Shown: positions 8,948 to 18,490, numbered from the stretch's first letter. The stretch: DNA of 40,588 nt from an uncultured Pirellulaceae bacterium (GCA_937944405.1 CALDYR010000024.1:1-40588); one strand, 5' to 3'. Notes: generated from the sequence alone by a model not told the origin. Numbers and translations are program-made.

Positions 8948-9577
8948 TTAACCAAGGGTATTAAAAATTCGATCGCCCGCATCGCCCAAACCCGGCACAA
9001 TGAAATGGTCTTCGTTCAGTCGTTCATCCACCACACACGCGTGAATTTCCACATCAGGGAAGTTTTTCCGCAAGTGCTCGATACCTTCGGGGGCTGCGAT
9101 GATTGCCAGCATCTTAATGTGCCTCACGCCCCACTGAACCAAGGCTTTGATGGCCATCGCCGCCGAACCGCCGGTTGCCAACATCGGATCCAAGATAAAC
9201 GCAATATCCACCGGCGCCCCATCAGGTAATTTCGAATAGTAATGAACCGGTTGAGCCGTATGTTCGTCGCGGTACATGCCTAAGTGCCACACTTCTGAAG
9301 TCGGAATCAGCTCCAACATGGGCTCCACCATCGCCACGCCGGCTCTTAAAATCGGAGCCAAACCAACTCGTTTTTTCAGACGATGCCCTGCACACGCGGC
9401 CAATGGCGTTTCTACGGTGTACGTTTCGATCTCCAGTTGCGCCGTCGCGCTATAGGCCAGCAACATTGAAAGTCGTTTTATTGACTGGCGGAATTCAGCA
9501 TTGCAAGTTTGCTTGGATCGCAAAACCGACAAATGACAATCCACTAAGGGATGATTGAGCACGTTTATTTCGTTCAT
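8948..9577 (-). CDS. upp: Uracil phosphoribosyltransferase
   Basis: A 209-residue enzyme making UMP from uracil and PRPP in the pyrimidine salvage pathway. The PRPP loop is DPMLATGGSA (130-139), and KKRVGLAPILRAGVAM (68-83) is the conserved N-terminal motif that contacts PRPP and the subunit interface. The C-terminus VPGLGDAGDRIFNTLG carries the uracil-binding GDAGDR signature. Length is standard. It sits between the VTT membrane gene (90 bp upstream) and the zinc-ribbon gene (21 bp downstream), all leftward. Confidence 0.97.
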   Translation of the reverse strand: MNEINVLNHPLVDCHLSVLRSKQTCNAEFRQSIKRLSMLLAYSATAQLEIETYTVETPLAACAGHRLKKRVGLAPILRAGVAMVEPMLELIPTSEVWHLGMYRDEHTAQPVHYYSKLPDGAPVDIAFILDPMLATGGSAAMAIKALVQWGVRHIKMLAIIAAPEGIEHLRKNFPDVEIHACVVDERLNEDHFIVPGLGDAGDRIFNTLG

Positions 9578-9666
9578 CGGTCCGTTCTTAAATCATGTCG
9601 CGCGGTAATTCGAAGGTTCTTCAAACAGTACTATTTTGACGTATATTTCAACGTAACATATGAATT

Positions 9667-10341
9667 CTAATGTCTGTCTTCCGCTTGAGTAACCCTCTGT
9701 TTGCGACGCCAATATTGCCGGCACCTCCACCCGCCAATGAACAACAGCGGACACACCATCGATGCCAACACTGCCGCCCCAAACCATTGTTGTCGCGCCG
9801 CAAAATCCCCTACCCCCCCGTACAGCAACGCGACGATTGCATTGGCAAACAACACCGGCGGCCAAAACCTGTTTAACGGCATCTGGCTCAAGCCCGCGAA
9901 AATAACACTTGCCTCAGCCAATATCGGCAGCGGCCGACAGGCCACCAACGACCACCAACCGATCTTTGAATCCAACAATTGAAAATCGGCCACGTCTTGT
10001 TCCGATGAGAAACGTTGGACGACTTTGGGACCAATTTTCCTGCTGATCCAGATTCCGACTGCGGCCGACAGATTTAATCCCGCCCAACCTACCACCGCGC
10101 CTCCCCATCCACCAAACAGTCGCCCCGCACACGTCAACAATACGCTGGATGGAATCGGCAGCAGAATGTCCAACGTCAGCCCCAAAATGATTGCCGCTCC
10201 TGACCATAGGTTGGCTTGGCCGGATTGAAAATCAACAAACCACTTTTCAACCAAAGGCTCGAACCAATACCCCATCAATAAAAATGGCAGAACCGGGACC
10301 AAGAGAACAACCACGACCAGCCATAATTTACGATTGCCCAC
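9667..10341 (-). CDS. VTT/DedA-type (TVP38/TMEM64-like) membrane protein
   Basis: A 224-residue integral inner-membrane protein with about five hydrophobic helices. The central half carries the VTT-domain pattern: LPIPSSVLLTCAGRLFGG, a glycine-rich helix VGWAGLNLSAAVG, a cytoplasmic loop, and CRPLPILAEASVIFAGLSQMP, matching the conserved R-x-x-P...E...G-x-x-x-M motif of the family. Family members are proposed lipid scramblases or undecaprenyl-phosphate and polar-lipid transporters. It is divergent from the first signal peptidase gene with only a few dozen bases between them. The C-terminus is short and basic (RCRQYWRRKQR), consistent with a cytoplasmic end. Confidence 0.86.
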   Translation of the reverse strand: MGNRKLWLVVVVLLVPVLPFLLMGYWFEPLVEKWFVDFQSGQANLWSGAAIILGLTLDILLPIPSSVLLTCAGRLFGGWGGAVVGWAGLNLSAAVGIWISRKIGPKVVQRFSSEQDVADFQLLDSKIGWWSLVACRPLPILAEASVIFAGLSQMPLNRFWPPVLFANAIVALLYGGVGDFAARQQWFGAAVLASMVCPLLFIGGWRCRQYWRRKQRVTQAEDRH

Positions 10342-10373
10342 GCCACTACCTGCGATCCAAAATAAGATAAACT

Positions 10374-11678
10374 TTGCCCATACCCATCATAGCCAAACTT
10401 GCGACTTCGATTGTGCCAACGCCATTGAAACCCCACCAACGTCGAAACAGTTGTTACCCATCCGTTTGGGAAGCGTTACTGGTAATTTTAACGCTAACCG
10501 CCGTTTTTGGCTGTCAGCCTTCGCCAATAATCCCGGCCGAAATCGTGGGGGACTCAATGGCTCCATTCCTTTGTGGGCACCGGGTTTCTCAGACCTGCCC
10601 CCAATGCGGCCTGACCTTCGAACACGGTGTCGTTCCTGATCTCAAAACCGTCTACTGCCCGAATTGCGGCTGCAAATTTTCCCCGACCACAACCTCTATT
10701 GCACCGCAGCGCGTTTCGGTGCTGCCCGGCCAGACGCCCAACCGCTGGGACATCGTCGCGTTCAGGCACCATGGCAAAACGTTGATCAAACGAGTCGTTG
10801 GATTGCCGGGAGAAATCATTTCAATACGCCGGGGCAACATACTGATCGACGGCAACGTCATCGTCAAACCCGCCACCGTCGTCGACCAGACCAAACGTTT
10901 CGTGTTCGATTCGGCATTTCATGGCCCTCACACACGCGGGGCTTTGCAGTGCGACAACGACCGGTGGGATTTTGAGCGTCCCCGATTCGTTCATCGCCCT
11001 CGGCCTGAGGGAAGTTGCGATTGGATTACCTATTGCCATCACCCGCGCTATCCAACCCACAGTCACGTCCAACCTAATCTATGTCAGGCGATCCAAGACG
11101 CTGATTCGTTCAATCAAAATCTAACTCGCAGTCTCCACGTGGTCCAAGAACTTATCGTACAAACGGAACTTTCGTTGTCTGCGGGAGCCAAGTTCAAGTT
11201 CCAGCGACTTATCGGAACCACGATCTTCGAGGTCACGTTATCGGCCGACGGCAAAGACCGTAATTATAACATCAAATTCTCTGGAAACGGATTCGACCGG
11301 AGGTTTCAAAAAAAACGACCTGCCGACGATTCAGTTGTGGTTTGGTTTTCCAACATCGATCAAAAAATCACTCTGAAAGTCAACGACGAAACGTTAATCG
11401 ACATCGCAGTAAAGAACGCGTTGCTTGGCGATGCTGACGATCCAGTCACTGTTCCGTTTTTAAAATTTGGATTCTGCGGCACGTCTTCGGGCAGCGTCGA
11501 TCGCTGCCGGATTTGGCGCGACATTTATTACTTTGCCGAAGCGCGATTGCCACAACACACTCTGCCGATGCAGATCCCGGACCGCGAATATTTCGTACTC
11601 GGTGACAACGTGCCTGTTTCGCGCGACAGTCGGCAATTCGGAACGGCGAAAGATTTAATCGGCACCGTGAAACCGTAG
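10374..11678 (+). CDS. Signal peptidase I-like protein with zinc ribbon and beta-rich insert (first copy)
   Basis: A 434-residue S26-family peptidase that would remove signal peptides on the outer face of the inner membrane. A hydrophobic anchor (about 31-47) precedes box B VGDSMAP with nucleophile Ser61. Box D is LIKRVVGLPGE with the general base Lys139. Box E is LGDNVPVSRDSRQFG near the C-terminus. A CPQC...CPNC zinc ribbon (C75, C78, C95, C98) lies between Ser and Lys, and about 230 residues, including a beta-rich segment, separate box D from box E, where classical enzymes have far less. The start is uncertain: TTG at 10374 is the longest option, with GTG at 10413 or TTG at 10425 possible. 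The gene is a relative of the one at 12202. Confidence 0.85.
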   Translation: MPIPIIAKLATSIVPTPLKPHQRRNSCYPSVWEALLVILTLTAVFGCQPSPIIPAEIVGDSMAPFLCGHRVSQTCPQCGLTFEHGVVPDLKTVYCPNCGCKFSPTTTSIAPQRVSVLPGQTPNRWDIVAFRHHGKTLIKRVVGLPGEIISIRRGNILIDGNVIVKPATVVDQTKRFVFDSAFHGPHTRGALQCDNDRWDFERPRFVHRPRPEGSCDWITYCHHPRYPTHSHVQPNLCQAIQDADSFNQNLTRSLHVVQELIVQTELSLSAGAKFKFQRLIGTTIFEVTLSADGKDRNYNIKFSGNGFDRRFQKKRPADDSVVVWFSNIDQKITLKVNDETLIDIAVKNALLGDADDPVTVPFLKFGFCGTSSGSVDRCRIWRDIYYFAEARLPQHTLPMQIPDREYFVLGDNVPVSRDSRQFGTAKDLIGTVKP

Positions 11679-11756
11679 CAGGAGAAACTTAGCCCGAAGG
11701 CCGTAACAGCAAATCAAACCGCCGGTGCAATGAAATGGCGTCACATTTTGATGCCA

Positions 11757-11957
11757 ACGATAGTCAAGTCGTTTTCCCAGCCACTTCGGCGACAGTACAG
11801 GGATTCTCTCCCTGATCAATCGCGCAAAATCTGCCACGCGCATCTGCGCTCAACCGATCCAGCAAACGTCCCTCCCCCACAGCCAAATACGCTACCGGCC
11901 TGAAACTTACGGCAGCATGAATTATCGCGAATCCAGCGTCATTGAAATTGAGCGGGC
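11757..11957 (+). repeat. ~200-bp dispersed repeat, copy R1
   Basis: This stretch shares an ordered series of blocks with copies at 15055-15276 and 33584-33795: GTCAAGTCG, CCAGCCACTTCGGCGACAGT, TCCCTGATCA, AAATCTGCCACGCGCAT and, near the end, AAACTTACGGCAGC followed by GAAATTGA. It begins 79 bp after the stop of the first signal peptidase gene. The rest of the 523-bp spacer (11679-12201) shows no gene; the far right contains a TACAAT that could be a -10 box for the next gene. Confidence 0.72.
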
Positions 11958-12201
11958 GATAAAACACGAGGGCCTGTTAAAATCGCCTAAAGCCCTGTTT
12001 TTTTTAAAGAAGCAAAACAAAAACCCAAGATTTTGGCCGTATGATCGAAGATGTTTCTCACGCCCCCATTTTCGCAATTCGACATTAGTTTTACGCCTCA
12101 ATTGGTAGAATTCGCTGTTGATGCAAATCTCGTGTATTCGCGTTTTTAGGAACCGGTTACAATAATTTAGAACACTATTACCTTTCTCCCAATCAAGCTA
12201 T

Positions 12202-14052
12202 ATGGCCAAGCGTAAACGACGTTCCTTTCCTGGCGAAGATCGCCCCGTCCAAAAGAAAACCCCGGTCGCGGTTCATTCAGAAGAATCGGTCGGCGGCGTG
12301 TTTGGATTTTTCAAAGACTACAGCGTCCGCGAAACCTTCGAGGCTTTCGTAATCGCGATCTTATTGGCGTTGTTGTTTCGCGCTTTCGAAGCCGAAGCGT
12401 TCATCATCCCGACCGGTTCGATGGCTCCGTCACTGCAAGGCCAACACAAAGATCTAAGCTGCCAAGAGTGCGGTCATCAGTACCGCGTCGGCGTCAAAGA
12501 AGAGGTCGATGTTGCGGGTACGACTTGCCCAATCTGCCACTATACGACTCGGATGAGTATTCGCGAAGCCTCACACGTGACTAACAATGGCGACCGTATT
12601 TTGGTTAACAAATTCATTTACGATTTCAAAGAGCCGGAGCGCTTTGACGTCATCGTTTTCAAGAATCCTAACATCGCGAAACAAAACTATATTAAACGAC
12701 TGATCGGTTTGCCCGGCGATAATATCTTGATCGAAAATGGCGACATCTTCACGATGCAAAAACGCCCCGACGGCGGCTACGACAAAACCATTGCTCGCAA
12801 GCCGTCGCATAAAGTCCTTCACACTGTCGAGGCGATCTCCGACACCAATCATATCGCTCACGATTTGGAAGTAACCCAATGGCCGCTGCAATGGTTACAA
12901 CGAAGCGGCGAAGCCAACTGGACATCACAAATCGGCGATGGAGTTACTTATACCGCGACCGCGCGGCCAGAAATCAGCTGGCTCAAGTTTCGTAACGACG
13001 GCCCCGAGGAGAAAGACTGGGCTAACATTTTGGAAATGGCAAAAAACGGAGACGTCTTCAAATCACCGCCTCATCCAGGGCGATTGATCAACGACTACGT
13101 AACTTACAATGATTACACCATGGCGATGCCTAGGAATGAAAACCAAAGATTCTTTCCAATCGGACTTAAAGTTGACGGGGTGTCACCCAAAAATAAAAAC
13201 TTCATTCAAGCCTATCACAAGGGATTGCACTGGGTCGGGGATATTGGTTTCGAAGCCGACGTAGAGATCAAATCCGGCAGTGGAAGTCTCTTTTTCGATA
13301 TCGTCGAAGGAGGAGCACACTATCAAATGGCGGTCGATACGCGATCGGGCAAACTGGAACTGTCGGCCCAACGGCCCGCCAATCCCGTTTCCGATTCGGT
13401 TATCACGTTTCAAGATGCCGATGGAAATCCAATTGAAACTCCTACCGCCCAAACTTCCATTACCCGTCCAGGCAGTTATCACATACGCATCATTAACGCC
13501 GACGATAAAATCCATCTTTGGATCAACGGCAGTCTGATCGACTTTCCCGGATGCACTTACACTCGCACCGACATTCCGGTACCCCATTATTCCGAACAAG
13601 ACCCCGCCGACTTGGAACCGCTGGGGATCGGATGCCAAAACTTGGATGTGGTGATCGATCGAATTAAAGTGATGCGCGACATCTACTTCATTTCAAAGAT
13701 CGATCCCAGCGACATGACCAACGAAACGGGTTTTGATCCTGCAACGATTATTGAAACGATGCGCAATCCCACCCGCTGGAAATCCGAAGGCGCTCGGCGA
13801 TTGTTTACCGCTAAAAAAGGGGTAAACCAGCCGATGTTTCAATTGCTGGACACTGACGACCCCGCAAAGGACCAGTTCCTCCCCATGGGCGACAACAGCG
13901 CTGAAAGCCTCGACGGGCGAGTCTGGAGTGGACCGCGATATTTCGAACGCGATCTTTTGATCGGACGAGCCATCGTGGTTTTTTGGCCACATACGCTCAG
14001 CGCACCGATTCCTTATTTGCCGAACTTCGGCCGAATGACGTTTATCAAATGA
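12202..14052 (+). CDS. lepB: Signal peptidase I with zinc ribbon and large insert (second copy)
   Basis: A 616-residue S26 peptidase, about twice the usual length. It has a basic N-terminus, a membrane helix (about 46-62), box B PTGSMAPSLQGQH with Ser73, a zinc ribbon (C87, C90, C109, C112), GDRILVNKF, box D NYIKRLIGLPGDNI with Lys165, and box E MGDNSAESLDGR (about 562-573). Between D and E are some 390 residues containing a jelly-roll-like segment (GSLFFDIVEGG, KLELSAQRP, SYHIRIINADDKIHLWINGS) that resembles LamG-type or DUF1080-type folds. This would sit in the periplasm beside the active site. The ATG lacks an obvious Shine-Dalgarno. The stop overlaps lptB by ATGA, so the two are translationally coupled. 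Confidence 0.93.
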   Translation: MAKRKRRSFPGEDRPVQKKTPVAVHSEESVGGVFGFFKDYSVRETFEAFVIAILLALLFRAFEAEAFIIPTGSMAPSLQGQHKDLSCQECGHQYRVGVKEEVDVAGTTCPICHYTTRMSIREASHVTNNGDRILVNKFIYDFKEPERFDVIVFKNPNIAKQNYIKRLIGLPGDNILIENGDIFTMQKRPDGGYDKTIARKPSHKVLHTVEAISDTNHIAHDLEVTQWPLQWLQRSGEANWTSQIGDGVTYTATARPEISWLKFRNDGPEEKDWANILEMAKNGDVFKSPPHPGRLINDYVTYNDYTMAMPRNENQRFFPIGLKVDGVSPKNKNFIQAYHKGLHWVGDIGFEADVEIKSGSGSLFFDIVEGGAHYQMAVDTRSGKLELSAQRPANPVSDSVITFQDADGNPIETPTAQTSITRPGSYHIRIINADDKIHLWINGSLIDFPGCTYTRTDIPVPHYSEQDPADLEPLGIGCQNLDVVIDRIKVMRDIYFISKIDPSDMTNETGFDPATIIETMRNPTRWKSEGARRLFTAKKGVNQPMFQLLDTDDPAKDQFLPMGDNSAESLDGRVWSGPRYFERDLLIGRAIVVFWPHTLSAPIPYLPNFGRMTFIK

Positions 14053-14930
14053 CAATTTTAAGAGCTGACGGATTAGTCAAAATTTACGGAAGAAGGCGAG
14101 TCGTCGATGGGGTTTCCTTGGAAGTCAACCCCGGCGAAATCGTTGGTCTTTTAGGCCCCAATGGTGCCGGCAAAACGACTTCGTTTAAAATGATGTGCGG
14201 TATCGTTAAACCCAACCGCGGTAAAGTTTTCCTGCAGGGCAAAGACGTCACGGCGTGGCCAATGTACCTGCGGTCACGCGAGGGCGGAATGGGATACCTT
14301 CCGCAAAAATCCAGCGTCTTTGCGAAACTTAACTGTGAACAAAACCTCAAAGGAATGATGCAGCTGCTTGGGTTTTCGCGACGCGAACAGAAATCTCGGT
14401 GCCAAGAGTTGCTCGAACAGTTCAAAATCACTCATATTCGCAAATCCAAAGCCGGTGATCTTTCTGGCGGAGAAAGACGGCGTTTGGAAATCGCGCGTTG
14501 CTTGGTTTCCCAGCCACAAATTATCATGCTGGACGAACCATTCGCAGGTATCGACCCGGTCACCGTTCAAAGTATTCAGATTGTGATCAAAGAGTTGAGC
14601 CAACAAGGAATTGCGGTCCTGATTACTGATCATGCCGCCAGAGAGATTTTGCAAGTCACCGATCGGACCTACGTCGTCAGCGCGGGGCAAATCTTATGCA
14701 GCGGATCTGCAGAAGAAATCGTGCAGCACGACGAAGTGAAATCGAAATACCTCGGCGAGATAGAGCTCCCCGGGGCAAGCGCCGGGCTGGCCGCCGCCGA
14801 AAACACAACCAATCCCAACGCAACAGTGCCTCGCCACTCCCCCGACGCCCCTAAAATCATTTTCTCAAAGCCCCGGTCGCGAAAGATCAACAAAGTCGTC
14901 GCGCCGTTTCGTTCTACCGATTTGGATTGA
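14049..14930 (+). CDS. lptB: LptB-type ABC transporter ATPase
   Basis: A 293-residue ATPase that powers lipopolysaccharide extraction from the inner membrane with LptF/G. Walker A GPNGAGKTT (about 37-45), Q-loop YLPQKSSVF, signature LSGGERRRLEIAR, Walker B IIMLDEPFAGIDP and H-loop LITDHAAREIL are all intact, and the spacing and wording are those of LptB rather than of amino-acid ABC ATPases. The start at 14049 is chosen because it overlaps the preceding stop as ATGA and opens with MTILRADGLVKIYG; a longer frame begins at 13983 inside lepB. A C-terminal tail of about 45 residues (Ala/Asn/Pro-rich, then basic) extends beyond normal LptB. lptA, lptC, lptF and lptG are not in the window. Confidence 0.93.
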   Translation: MTILRADGLVKIYGRRRVVDGVSLEVNPGEIVGLLGPNGAGKTTSFKMMCGIVKPNRGKVFLQGKDVTAWPMYLRSREGGMGYLPQKSSVFAKLNCEQNLKGMMQLLGFSRREQKSRCQELLEQFKITHIRKSKAGDLSGGERRRLEIARCLVSQPQIIMLDEPFAGIDPVTVQSIQIVIKELSQQGIAVLITDHAAREILQVTDRTYVVSAGQILCSGSAEEIVQHDEVKSKYLGEIELPGASAGLAAAENTTNPNATVPRHSPDAPKIIFSKPRSRKINKVVAPFRSTDLD

Positions 14931-15054
14931 ACCTCAGCGCGGATTACCCAACTTGATTTTGCGGCCAACAGCAAACCTCACTTTGTTCGCGCAAACTATT
15001 GCAGAAGTGGCAACTGTCCAATTTGTATAAAACGCACCAACGGGCCGATGCGGC

Positions 15055-15276
15055 AACCATCGTCAAATCGCTGCCTCAGCTACTTTCGGCGGCAATACCG
15101 ACTGCGCTGACAGGAAAGCTTCCCCCATCAGTCGCGCTAAATCTGCGACGCGCAATCGCCCTGACAACCGCCCCCGCAAACGGCGTTTCAAAACCAGCGA
15201 TCCATAACGACGCAACCGCCTCCCCAAACTTCCGACAGCCTGAATCCCAGCGAACCCCGCTAAATTAAAATCACGG
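15055..15276 (+). repeat. ~200-bp dispersed repeat, copy R2
   Basis: Matches R1 and R3 in order: TCAAATCGCTGCCTCAGCTA, TTTCGGCGGCA, CTGCGCTGACAGGAAAGCTT, AAATCTGCGACGCGCAATCG, CGGCGTTTCAAA, and later AAACTTCCGACAGCCTGAAT and AATTAAAATCA. It begins 125 bp after the lptB stop and has the same orientation as the gene. The reverse strand reads as a peptide RVADLARLMGE, as in the other copies, but without a stable reading frame. Confidence 0.75.
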
Positions 15277-16123
15277 GGCGACAAACACCAGCCCCGTGTA
15301 AATTTCGGAAGGCCATAAAAGATAAGGCGATAATGGAACGTGAATTCCTCGGCTGTGAAAACTTCAATTTCAATTTCAATTCCCGTTAAACAAAAAGGAG
15401 CTTCAAAGTTGGCGGCGCACAATCTGCCCCCGTCAATACAGCCAATCTATTTTTCATATTGATCAACGACGAACTAACTCTATCCCGCGAACTGTTGATC
15501 GAGGAAATCAGCCACGTTGCGAATCCGTAATCCCATCTTGAACAACATGGAACCAGTTTCAGCGTCGCTGAAGACCGTGCATAAATTTTACACGACAACT
15601 AAAATCTCCCTTGACGCGGCAAGTCTTTTCTCGAAACGGAGAACCTCAGAGACACCACTGGCGTCGAATGGCAAACACAGAAATAACACGTTGTTGTATC
15701 TTAAATTCAAGGCAATTCATTGCAGACAACCACGATACCCCCTTCCTCCTTTTCTTTCTCACCGTGCAGTTCAGTCGCCCTACCAAGCCCGGCAAAGCGA
15801 TTTAGACCAATTTACACACATGACTTAAGCAAACCGGAAAATTGGTGCGATGATTAGCAACCCAGCACCAAACGCTGGCTGCGTCATGGACTCATTCGAA
15901 AAGTTAACGTCGGACGATAACACTTGATCCTCACCGATGACAATGGTGGCACTAAGGACATGAGCAACATGGGAAACATGGGCAACACGGACAACACCGA
16001 CGGCGTTGCTAGCACTGCTATCTGCAATTCCGTAGATTCATAAAATTTGGTTAAACCTACTCAGTCGTTAAAGTCGATGCTCAATAAGGACGGATTCGTC
16101 TTTCATCACTAGGGTAGGATTTC
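15277..16123. other. Long intergenic region upstream of the DUF11 gene
   Basis: Most of this 850-bp stretch shows no plausible gene. Two small oddities are seen: a CAATTT microrepeat around 15364-15380, and a 9-bp periodic stretch at 15958-16002. The latter, read in one frame, gives SNMGNMGNTDNTDG, ends at a TAA about 40 bases later, and could be the tail of a lost gene. The DUF11 promoter should lie near the right end. Confidence 0.45.
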
Positions 16124-18490
16124 ATGCTAGCGAAAACACTCAAAATCGCCATTATCGGCCTAATTGCGGGCGCGACCCCATTGGTCTCTTCAGTCGCCGT
16201 TGGCCAACAACTTCAACGACCGTCACAGCGTTATCAACCGACCGAGGTCCGCCCGACGCCACCATCGGTTCACGTCGCCCCCGGTAAGGCTCAGCGCATT
16301 CCTGCGACGACATATAACTTCAGCGATCAAGTTCCGGCCAATTCGCTGGGAGTTGGCAGTCGTTACGCGGTCCAGCAAACGACCTACCAGGCCCCTTTGA
16401 CTGAAGCCAACGAACCAGTCGTTCCTGAGATACTTGCTGGAGCAGCGAATTTCCCCCGCGCACAAAAAGCGATGGAGAAATTTAAGGCTCCCGTAACAGC
16501 GAGAGTCGAGTCTGTATCGCAAGCACTGAATCAATTTACACCCAAGGTTGCGGCGGAAAAATCCTTCGAAGATTTCGCTCCGCAGATGTCGCAAGCCATT
16601 CGAACAACGACGCCTCGGATCGCTCCTGAAGAGATTTCCAGTCAACGCGCCGTTTTGGAAAGCCAACTGCGAGCCATCCAAAAACGCACCGCCGCCCGGG
16701 AAGCCGAAATCTCAGCCATGGCGAAAACGGCTAACGAAGATACGCGTGGCGCGTTGGCTCCAGCGTTTCAAGCCATTGCAGAAACAGCACCGCAGGTGCC
16801 ACAAGTCACTTCGCCCCCCCTTTCGCCTGCACCAAACTTCGCCACACCGGGAGAAACCAAAGAATTTTCAGCCTCCGAATTCGTGCGTGGAATCAACGTG
16901 CAAACAGAAAATTCCGACACAGTCAACCACGCCGTTTATGCGACACCGCAAAATGACGTTCCTTTGCGATCGTCAAACAACATTTTAGATCGTCAGGTTC
17001 GCACGGTGTCCAACGATGTCGTCACCCCGAGATCTGATGCCAAAAACGCGGCCATCCGCTTGGGTGCTCCTTCCATCGCAGTTGAAACTTTTGGGCCTCG
17101 TTCGATCGGAATCAACAAGCCTGCCAATTACGAAGTGGTCGTCAAAAATAACAGTTCTTCGCCCGCCGAACGAATCTTGGTCGGCATCAATATGCCTCAG
17201 TGGGTTGAAGTCCAAAACGTCAATCTCACAACCGGCAACAAGGAGATCACAGACGGCCGTGATAAAGCACGCCTGGTTTGGACAATCGATCGTATTGAAG
17301 CCGGACGAACACAGTCCGCTACGATTTTGGCTGTCCCTAGGAAGGCCGAAGGATTTGATGTGGGAGTCGAGTGGACATTGGTTCCTCGTGCCGGAAAAGC
17401 CGCCGTTGTCGTGACCGAACCACGTTTGCAAATGAGCATCTCTGGACCTGCTGATGTCGAATTCGGTGAAGTCGCGCGATACTTGGTCACCGTCCGCAAT
17501 CCCGGAACAGGCACTGCTGAAAACGTGACCGTCAAACTCCCCGAAGCGCTTGGTGGCGAACGCTCTGTCCTTGGTGATATCAAGCCCGGAGCCGAAGAGG
17601 TCTTCCAAGTTGAACTATTGGCACGCACTGCTGGCGAACTTTCGTTAGTTGCTGGTGCAACGGCTGACGGCGATATCGAAACCAGCAGTGAACGGAAAAT
17701 CACCGTCCGTCGTGCGAAGCTTAACGTTACTATCGAAGGCCCGGCAATGAAGTTCTCCGGTGATGTCGGATTCTACAAAGTCGTAATGACCAATAGCGGC
17801 GACGCTTCAGCAAATAATCTGATGGCCGCGGTCGCGCTTCCGACAGGTGCTAAATATATTTCTGGAATCGACTCGGTTTCACCGATCGAAGACGGAGTCC
17901 GTTGGCAAGTCGGTCCGCTCGAACCGGGCCAAACGAGAGAGTATAAGGTCGAATGCCAACTTAACGGCAGCGGAGACCTTCAAATTGAGTGCGGTGTCAA
18001 ACAGGGAGATCTAGCGGCGTCAGCGGCTTGCGTAACGCGTGTTGAGACCGTGGCCGACCTTGTCCTGGAAGTCGAAGACCCACGTGGCCCTCTGCCAACC
18101 AACAAAAACGTGCCCTATACTATCAAAGTTCGCAACCGAGGCAGTCGCAGCGCGAAGGCAGTTGATTTGGTGATGCAGTTTTCCGAAGGGATCGAACCAA
18201 ACTCTGCCGATGGTCATCAACACCGCATCGTGCCGGGGCAGGTCTTGTTTTCGCCCATCGACGTAATCGAACCGGGGCAGGAAGTTAGTTACGAAGTGAC
18301 CGCCGCAGCTCACCAGCAAGGCACTCACATTTTCCGCGCTCAGTTAACCTGCAACGATTCTGATTCACGCGAAATCGCGGAAGGAACCACGCGCTTCTTC
18401 AGTCACGATGGAGAATCAACTCGTGCTTCATCGACCGCCAACGCCGCTGATGCTAACTTTAGTACCGACAGCGGAGACTTCCAACGTTAG
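16124..18490 (+). CDS. Secreted DUF11-repeat protein
   Basis: A 788-residue exported protein. A clear signal peptide (KTLKIAIIGLIAGATPLVSS, cut near VAVGQQ) is followed by about 290 residues of Ala/Pro/Thr-rich sequence with no fold I recognise. Four or so immunoglobulin-like DUF11 repeats follow from about residue 320, each with a pattern such as GPADVEFGEVARYLVTVRN...GTAENVTVKLPE and ending in PGQ/PGE-type turns. Such proteins are frequent and large in planctomycetes and are thought to sit in the cell envelope or matrix; direct function is unknown. AGGA five bases before the ATG supports the start. It is monocistronic: a strong terminator lies 120 bp downstream. No cysteine cluster or sortase-like tail is visible. 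Confidence 0.9.
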   Translation: MLAKTLKIAIIGLIAGATPLVSSVAVGQQLQRPSQRYQPTEVRPTPPSVHVAPGKAQRIPATTYNFSDQVPANSLGVGSRYAVQQTTYQAPLTEANEPVVPEILAGAANFPRAQKAMEKFKAPVTARVESVSQALNQFTPKVAAEKSFEDFAPQMSQAIRTTTPRIAPEEISSQRAVLESQLRAIQKRTAAREAEISAMAKTANEDTRGALAPAFQAIAETAPQVPQVTSPPLSPAPNFATPGETKEFSASEFVRGINVQTENSDTVNHAVYATPQNDVPLRSSNNILDRQVRTVSNDVVTPRSDAKNAAIRLGAPSIAVETFGPRSIGINKPANYEVVVKNNSSSPAERILVGINMPQWVEVQNVNLTTGNKEITDGRDKARLVWTIDRIEAGRTQSATILAVPRKAEGFDVGVEWTLVPRAGKAAVVVTEPRLQMSISGPADVEFGEVARYLVTVRNPGTGTAENVTVKLPEALGGERSVLGDIKPGAEEVFQVELLARTAGELSLVAGATADGDIETSSERKITVRRAKLNVTIEGPAMKFSGDVGFYKVVMTNSGDASANNLMAAVALPTGAKYISGIDSVSPIEDGVRWQVGPLEPGQTREYKVECQLNGSGDLQIECGVKQGDLAASAACVTRVETVADLVLEVEDPRGPLPTNKNVPYTIKVRNRGSRSAKAVDLVMQFSEGIEPNSADGHQHRIVPGQVLFSPIDVIEPGQEVSYEVTAAAHQQGTHIFRAQLTCNDSDSREIAEGTTRFFSHDGESTRASSTANAADANFSTDSGDFQR

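Noticed and set aside
11917..12108. 63-codon rightward open frame before lepB
   Set aside because: It begins inside repeat R1, has no ribosome binding site and low-complexity, implausible composition.
13983..14048. Upstream start for lptB inside lepB
   Set aside because: The ATGA overlap start at 14049 gives the standard LptB N-terminus.
15063..15422. 119-codon open frame on the minus strand after lptB
   Set aside because: It coincides with repeat R2; the corresponding frames in R1 and R3 are broken or of different length.
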